Assembly (NCBI RefSeq): GCF_008831285.2
Contig: NC_045142.1
Coordinates: 8,100,713 to 8,164,712 of the forward strand
From: Nymphaea colorata
Lineage: Eukaryota; Streptophyta; Magnoliopsida; Nymphaeales; Nymphaeaceae
Direction of reading: 5' to 3'
Length of the DNA stretch: 64,000 bases
In this document: in pieces, positions 57,851 to 64,000 of the stretch
Layout: every line of letters begins with the position of its first letter
Numbering within the stretch: the stretch's first letter is position 1
Position numbers and translations under genes: made by a program
The notes under the pieces: generated by a model
Databases searched by the model: none
Seen by the model: the letters and a program-made list of their open reading frames with translations, nothing else
What the model was told of the DNA's origin: nothing

Positions 57851-59302
57851 AACAAGAACTCATACCAAAGCCTGCAAGAGTAAAACCCATTACTTGTAAG
57901 TGGGTTTACAAAGTAAAAAGAAAGGCAGATGGCTCATTTGATAGATATAAGGGTCGACTAGTCGCGAGAAGATTTTCACAGCAGTATAACATTGGCTTTG
58001 ATGAAACTTTTAGTCATGTTTCGAAGATCACATGTGTATGTATTCTGATAGCCATTGCTGCAAGCAAATCTTGGATGCTATGGCAAATGAATGTGAAAAA
58101 TGCTTTCTTATATGGAGATCTCGATCATGAAATCTATATGGAGCAGTCTGAATGACTCAAATCTCCAAACAAGCAAAACTATGTCTGCAAGTTAAGAAAA
58201 ACACTATGAATTGAAGCAAGCGCCCAGACTGTGGTATAGTAAAATAGTTGAATTTTTGGTGTTTAGTGGATTTCAAGTTGCCTCAGCAGTTTCGAGTCTC
58301 TTCGTCAAGACGAGAGGTATGAAGCTTACTATTTTGTTGATTTATGTTGATGATTTAATTATTACAGGAGATGGTAATGAAGAAACTAATCTCATTCGTG
58401 AACATCTCACGGTGAGATTTGAAATGAAAGAGCTGGGGGAGTTACGATACTTCCTTGGAATGGAAAATTATGTTTATAAAAGATTATTTTTAAGTCAAAG
58501 AAAGTATGATCAGGACTTACTACGTAAGTATGGTATGTTCGGTTGCAAACCTATCTCAACAAAATTGAGATCAATGCAAAACCTAGAATTGATGAAGGAG
58601 ACAAGGTAGAAGATGTCACTATGTATCGACAATTAGTTGGAAGTTTAATCTATTTAACATTATCAAGACCAGACATTGCCTATGCAGTTGGTGTTGTGAG
58701 TAGGTTCATGCAAACTCCAAGGAAGCCACATTTAGAAGCAATAAAAAGAATATTAAGGTATATCAAAGGAACTCTTGACTTTGGTATACTTCATAAAAAA
58801 GGGTCAACTTGTCAAGTTGTTGGTCATCGTGAAACGGATTATGCTGGAGACTTATCAACACGAAGATCGACCATTGGATATACATTCAGTCTTGGAAGTG
58901 GTGCAATTTCATGGTGCAGTAAGAGACAACCGACAGTTTTACTAACTACAACAGAAGCAGAGTATAGAGCAGCATCTCAAGCAGCACAAGAATGTGTGTG
59001 ATTGATGCGACTACTGAAAGACATTAAACAAGATGTGAATTATGCAGTAAGACTCTACTGCGATAATCAAAGTGCAATTAGACTTGCAGAGAATCCTGTC
59101 TTCTATGCTCGAATGAAACATATAGAGGTGGAACATTATTTTACCACAGAGAATGTACTTAAAGGAGAGATTCAGTTATAGCCAATCGCTTCAGAAGATC
59201 AAGTTACTGACATCTTTACCAAAGGCTTGCCAGTACAAAAATTTGCAAACCTTAGAAGAATGTTAGGAGTTATGAGTAGAGAGTCAGTAATGAGGGGGAG
59301 AC
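57851..59302 (+). pseudogene. Ty1/copia pol relic (reverse transcriptase and RNase H) and polypurine tract
   Basis: Reads reverse transcriptase from KWVYKVKRKADGSFDRYK (about 57896) through MNVKNAFLYGDL to YVDDLIITGD at 58343 (catalytic box intact) and ELGELRYFLGME. A frame change near 58600 leads into RNase [35 protein letters not shown] (about 58940-58980), then CDNQSAIRLAENP and DIFTKGLP (to 59230). Stops at 58152-58154, 58609, 58999 and 59178 and at least two shifts make it non-functional. The tract GAGGGGGAGAC (59292-59302) precedes the LTR. Gag, protease, integrase and the 5' LTR are missing on the other side of the nested element. Confidence 0.9.
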
Positions 59303-59914
59303 TGTAAAGAGTCATCACCGACTCTTGGAAGAGTCGAGAAGACTCAAGAGGCTACAAGCCTCCTTTTTTTGAGTTGGTGGATGTAATGATTAAAAAGAAA
59401 TAATTTAAGAAAAAAGAAAAAATGAGAATGTGGTGGATTCTTCCACCACCGACTAATAATGCCTATAAATAGGATGTAAGGCATATTGAGTGTAGTGTGT
59501 AAGGAGTGAGTTGGGTTGAGTTTCCTTTGAGCTAGAGTTTGTGTCCTCACTTTTTGAGCTGGTGTGTGAGAGTTTCAAATGTGTGCTCAAGTGCAAGAGC
59601 GTCGGGTACTTGGATATTAGCTCACTACGTGAGCTTGTTGAGGTGAGTTCTTGTACCTCACTTTTATATGTTTTATTTTGACAAGCAATAGAAGTGTATT
59701 GTTTGAAGTGTAGTTGGTGCATACTTTATGTTGTTGTTTGGTTAAGTTCATTTTGTGAATTTTGTTGGTGTTGTTATTAAGTTCCTATTAAGTATATTTT
59801 GTTAAGTTTATTGTTGAGAATTATTTTGGATGTCGAGACTCTACCGATTTTTCTTTGCATAAATTCGGGTTTGGATCTAAGTTATATCTAGGCCCACATT
59901 TATTTTCTCCTACA
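59303..59914 (+). mobile_element. Copia 3' LTR
   Basis: 612 bp from TGTAAAGAGTCATCACC to CTCCTACA, beginning TGTA and ending TACA. It follows the polypurine tract directly. A promoter-like CCTATAAATAGGA lies at 59462-59474, about 160 bp in. The right end is inferred from the TACA terminus. Confidence 0.7.
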
Positions 59915-61000
59915 AGTCATACATGCATCTACCTTCTCCATCTCTCAATTATCGCATTCACAAGAACATAAAAGAGCAAGGAAGTAGAATGACCCCACAT
60001 GATCGAGCCAAGCATCGCTCATCCCATTTTGGGTTTTGTCACCGTGGGTGTTCTCAACTTGTGACTTTTGAAAAATCTGGTTTTGAGTCCATGGGTGGGC
60101 CAATTGAGAAAAACTTCATGTTTTTGTTGAAAAAAGAATTGGATAGGTTTCTTTATCAAAACCTGGATAGATGCATGCATAAATATGCATTGACATGTAC
60201 ATTTGGCGTAGATGACCATTCCCAGCCTTGAATTGATTAGAGAAATTTCACCCATGTTGGCTCATTCATTCATCCCATGCAAGGAAAATGAAATTGAAAT
60301 TAGTTTAAAGTGATTACCTTGTTCGAGCAAAGAGGAATGAGTCAATGCTTGGAGGAGGAAAGGCAGAATCAAGACCGTTGTACTTGATTTAGGGGCGGCA
60401 GGGTCCCGGGGTTTGGAGCAATAAAGAGCTGTGGCTAAAGAGCAGCAGGAAGCTGTGGCTTGGGGACAACAAGGCTCTGCTTCGAGCTTGAAAACAGCAA
60501 AGGAACTGCCGGTTTGAAGACTTGAGAGCAGTATGGAGCTACTACTTGAACGTAGCGTGGCTGCTGATTTGCACGGAGGACAGCAGGGAACCACTGCTGG
60601 TCTGAACTTGGAGACAGCAAAAGAGTTTCTGTCATTGGTAGAGGGACCTGTTGTTCCGAGCTTGGGACGATGAGCTGTTGGCTGAAGCAAGCAGCTGGGT
60701 TCGGTAGCAAGAAGCAGGATAAGGTGGATGCTGGTCCGAGCTTGACAACAACAATGGAGTCGCCAATTGGGAGTGGCTGGGAGCTGCTATCGTGGGGCAA
60801 CAGGGCTGCGGTTCATGCTTGAGGGAGATGCTCAGAACATCCCCAAGGGAGAAGCACCAAAGGGGAAGATCCATCCAAAACAGAAGTTCCATAGCTGTCC
60901 GGGCAAGCTTCGAGAAGTTGCTGCTTATCCTTGAGGGAGAGCTCAGGATGTCCCCAACGGGGAGCTCCGGAAAGGGAAATGGAAGCTTGCTCTTTAGTTG
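59915..61000. other. GC-richer non-coding stretch with imperfect repeat
   Basis: No recognised gene. From about 60380 to 60990 the sequence is GC-richer with many AGCAGC/GGGAGC words; frames on both strands are open but compositionally biased. A block of about 50 bp (CTTGAGGGAGATGCTCAG then AACATCCCCAAGGGAG) at about 60820 recurs imperfectly at about 60931. It may be part of a retrotransposon leader, not proven. Confidence 0.3.
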
Positions 61001-62744
61001 ATCATCTTTAACTAAGTTGGTTTTGGTTTACTTTGAAATCCTTTAAAAGAAGAGAAAGGGTGCATACCAAAAGAGGCTGCACTAATTTTTTTTTTTGAAA
61101 ATGTGTCAACTTAATTAAATTGGTTTTGGGTCTCAACTAAAACCATTAAAGTGATTTTAAAGAGAGCTAGAGAGAGCCACACCCAAATGGGTTGCTCTTC
61201 TTTTTTGTTTTTGGAAATGGGTCAGCTTTACCTATGCTAGACCTATTTTTAGTTTTGAAAACATTTCAAAAAGATTTGAATTTTAAAAGGAGAGCCCATC
61301 CAAATAGCTGCTCTTTGATTGAATTTTGAAAACATATCAGTTTTAATTAAACTGACTTTGCTTTTAAACTTTAGATCTTTTCAAAATTTCCTTTTTGGAT
61401 TGCTCTAAAGAAATTCCAGCTTCAATAAGCTGGTTTTGGATTGTTCAAAATTGAGAGCGGTGTGTCATAGAGGACACCACTTAAAAACATACCAACATTT
61501 AAGTTGGTCTTGGAATTTGTTCAAATCAATTGAAAAGATTTTAAAATGAGAAGAATTATGCTGCAAGTGAGTTGCTCTTGAATTGTCTTGATCTAATTGT
61601 ATTCTTCTTAACTAGAATTACTTGTAGTAATTTTGAGGAAGGAGAGAGAGACACACACACCCAAATGGGTTTGCTCTAATTGATTTGGTTTTGTTTTCTG
61701 AATGAAACCAAATCTTGAGAAAGACAGTTAATTTCAAATTCTCTCCAATTGTTCTCTTAGCTGGATTAATCTTACTAAGGAGAATTGAATTTTTTATTTT
61801 CATTTTAATTTTGAATTTAATGGGACCTACGTAGCCCACATGCATGGGTTAGGTGAGTTTAGATTCAATCAAAGTGTATTATGACTTTGATTAAAGTGTA
61901 ATTTTGATAATTTCATTATAAAACATAAATTTTGTCTAATTCTAGTTTGAATAATGTTTTCGACACTGTTGAGTGTGTGCCAGATTAATTGAATCCTCAC
62001 TAAGTGCAATTTGATTGCTTAGTAAATCAAAATCTTTTGTTTTGTTTGAGTTAGATTATGTGATTACATACTCTAAATTGTTTAAATTTTCTTGAGATAA
62101 CCTTAAGGCTATTGTGTTTTGGAATTGTCATGGACGTTTTAGTCCAAAATTTCAGTAATGCGGGATTTGACCAAGTTAAATTTTTAATTTTCAGCTTGGA
62201 TTAGGATTTCAAATCCACATTGAAATTGAATGTTGGACTTTCCTCTTTGGCTGTAGCCCATATTGATTTTTGGAGCTCTGTGTTAGTTCTAATTGAATTT
62301 CGATTTGTAATCTTGTTTCAAATTTGATAGGAAAGTTGATTTTGCAATTCAAAGTTCTAAGTTTGTTTAGAGCTGAGATTGCTATTGATTCCTAGACTTT
62401 AGTGCAGGATTGGATTGGGTAGACATCAAAGTGCGTTCCTTAAATTTTGACTGAAATGTTATTGACCTATTAGAAATAATGGAGATAAATCCGAAGATTA
62501 TAATCATGATATGAGAAGTTTTATATAATTCTTTTTCTAAATTTCAAATAGGAGATGCTATAGAAGTCAAAATATCGTATCATGTGATTGACAATCATGA
62601 TCCAAAATTCAAGGTCAAAGATACAGTAAATTTCATCTTTTATTCATGCCATTTGATGTTTTATTCATGTCACGTGAACCCAAAAATATGCAATTAATTT
62701 TAGCAATTATCTGAAATTCCTTTTCGAGGATATCACTTGATTTG
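61001..62744. other. Unassigned AT-rich, weakly repetitive stretch
   Basis: Recurring words such as AATTAAATTGGTTTTGG, CCCAAATGGGTTGCTCT and AGCTGGTTTTGGATTG (61010-61700) suggest decayed tandem duplication. No coding region, LTR boundary or transposon terminus could be fixed. Confidence 0.3.
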
Positions 62745-62960
62745 ATTTTAAATAATTGAAATTGACTTGAAAATGTTTAAAATTGATTTTAAAGTAATCT
62801 AAAATTGATTTTAAAGTCATCTAAAATTGATTGAAAATCATTTAAAAGCCCTTGAAAATTGATTTAAAAATATTTAGAAATTTCTCTTGATTAGCTGAGA
62901 ATTAATTGAAAATTCTTGAAAATCAATTTTGAAGTTATCTCAAAAACTTGGGTAGTTTTG
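62745..62960. repeat. Degenerate AAAATTGATTTTAAAG tandem repeat
   Basis: About nine units of 23-27 bp built on AAAATTGATTTTAAAGTAAT. The middle units (62775-62830) are the best preserved. Confidence 0.8.
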
Positions 62961-64000
62961 GAATTGATTATCTATTATTTGAAAAAAATGCTTCTATAAA
63001 TCATTTTAAATTTCCATTGAATATCCACCGAAATTGATGGATAGTTATCCAAAATTTTGGATTTTAACATAAAAATCCTTTAGCTTTGTAAAGTGGTAAT
63101 TTTCTGCTTAGGTGACTTAGGTGATCTAGGTCTAGGTGCACAATGCTAAAGTAAAATGTTTTTGTTTGGTTCAACAATGAGCCATGTTCTTGAAATTTGG
63201 TTTTTGAGAACCAATGTAGAAATTCCTTGGTGAAGGGTAAATTGGTCTTTTTACTTGTGCAAGCTTTGGGTTTTAACAAGATCTAAGTTGATTTAATATG
63301 GTATTAGTCAAACAAAATGTAGCTCTTCAATTTATTTTATAGATTCTATTTTCTACAAATTTGAGTGTCTGTCATAAGTTTTTGCTCCTATGTCATCAGA
63401 TAAAAAAGGTTGAGTTCTACAATTTGGAGCTGGTTGTCCCCTTTATAGAGAGTCTTCTTACAAATTTTGTATCAATCCAACATAGTTGAGATAGTTTTTG
63501 GGCTAAGCAAATTCAGCTACCAAGTCCAGTTGTCATGTTTTTCAAACATACACAAATTTTCATGTTTCAGCTTGTTAAGCTAAGTTAAATCTGAATTTAA
63601 CATCTAAGCTTGACTTCTCTTAACATCAGCTTGTTAGACATAATTAGGGTTTGTTTAGGGTCTCTTAATATGTCATCACCCTAGTCTAAGGTCTCTAGGC
63701 TAGCCAATCATAATTTGACATATTAGTTTGTATTTTTCTTATTATAAATATTGTTTGATTTTTTACATTATGATGCAGCATTTGGTCATCAAACTAGCAT
63801 TTGAATCCGCAAAGGCACTTGAACTGCCTCATCACATGAATTCATAATCTAGCTGGCCCCTACGTAGATTCTATTTTTAAAAAATATCCATATTATACTT
63901 AGATGCTTTGTTATGTTTTGTAATGTTTGACATACATTTTTATAGTTTATTTTTGCTTTAGATCGTACATTCAACTTCAAGGCATACACTTAGAATTAGG
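62961..64000. other. Non-genic stretch to the window end
   Basis: No gene, transposon end or repeat recognised. Short frames (for example minus 63064-63279) have no domain. Confidence 0.35.

Noticed and set aside
49155-59914. Whole region read as one giant LTR element
   Set aside because: The LTR pair 49155-51673 and 55282-57850 is closed by its own primer site and polypurine tract, while 57851-59914 has its own copia pol, tract and a different LTR; they are two nested elements.
60262-60800. Overlapping 121- and 142-codon minus frames rich in Ser, Cys and Pro
   Set aside because: Two frames of the same biased GC-rich block are open at once, which is typical of composition bias rather than coding.

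Overview
The window looks like nuclear DNA of a flowering plant: AT-rich, packed with long (TA)n and (CT)n microsatellites, degenerate LTR retrotransposons, plant-type LINEs, CACTA-like ends and hAT-like MITEs, and carrying two intron-containing genes of a plant-specific family (LOB/LBD). The species cannot be fixed from the sequence alone. No tRNA, rRNA, CRISPR or bacterial-type operon was seen.

Only two genes are well supported. Both are on the minus strand, encode class I LOB-domain (LBD1/LBD11-like) transcription factors, and have one phase-0 intron at the same codon: 4312-5545 (203 aa) and 37273-38640 (196 aa). They are about 83% identical over exon 2 and nearly identical in the LOB domain, while their introns look unrelated. 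They are therefore old paralogues kept by selection, about 32 kb apart, with the interval filled by transposons. Each has a TATA box 90-130 bp before its ATG and, about 350-400 bp upstream, a copy of the same CTCGAG-rich repeat.

1-4.2 kb: microsatellites and MITEs. 5.9-17 kb: CTCGAG-rich repeat, hAT-like MITEs, a copia RNase H relic. 17-20.6 kb: a GC-rich islet and a broken LINE with a nested MITE. 20.6-22.4 kb: a copia relic and a copia-type LTR whose two ends are 148-bp inverted repeats. 27.3-29.2 kb: a minus-strand copia relic with LTR and polypurine tract, cut by a CACTA-like end. 30.9-31.7 kb: a hAT-like MITE with a perfect 8-bp target duplication, and a perfect 24-bp palindrome. 33.7-34.9 kb: copia gag-protease-integrase relic. 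36.4-43.2 kb: MITEs, the second LBD gene and microsatellites. 46-47.2 kb: CACTA-like subterminal repeats and a MITE. 47.2-49.15 kb: LINE relic. 49.15-57.85 kb: a large non-coding LTR element (LARD-like, probably Ty3/gypsy Tat/Ogre-related) inserted in a copia element whose pol and 3' LTR follow (57.85-59.91 kb). 59.9-64 kb: repetitive, non-coding, unassigned.

The most noteworthy items are a MITE family always found against (TA)n tracts, the inverted-repeat LTR, the LARD-like element with 71-bp promoter-proximal repeats, and the CTCGAG-rich repeat upstream of both LBD genes. Family names rest on motif recognition by eye; no database search was possible.
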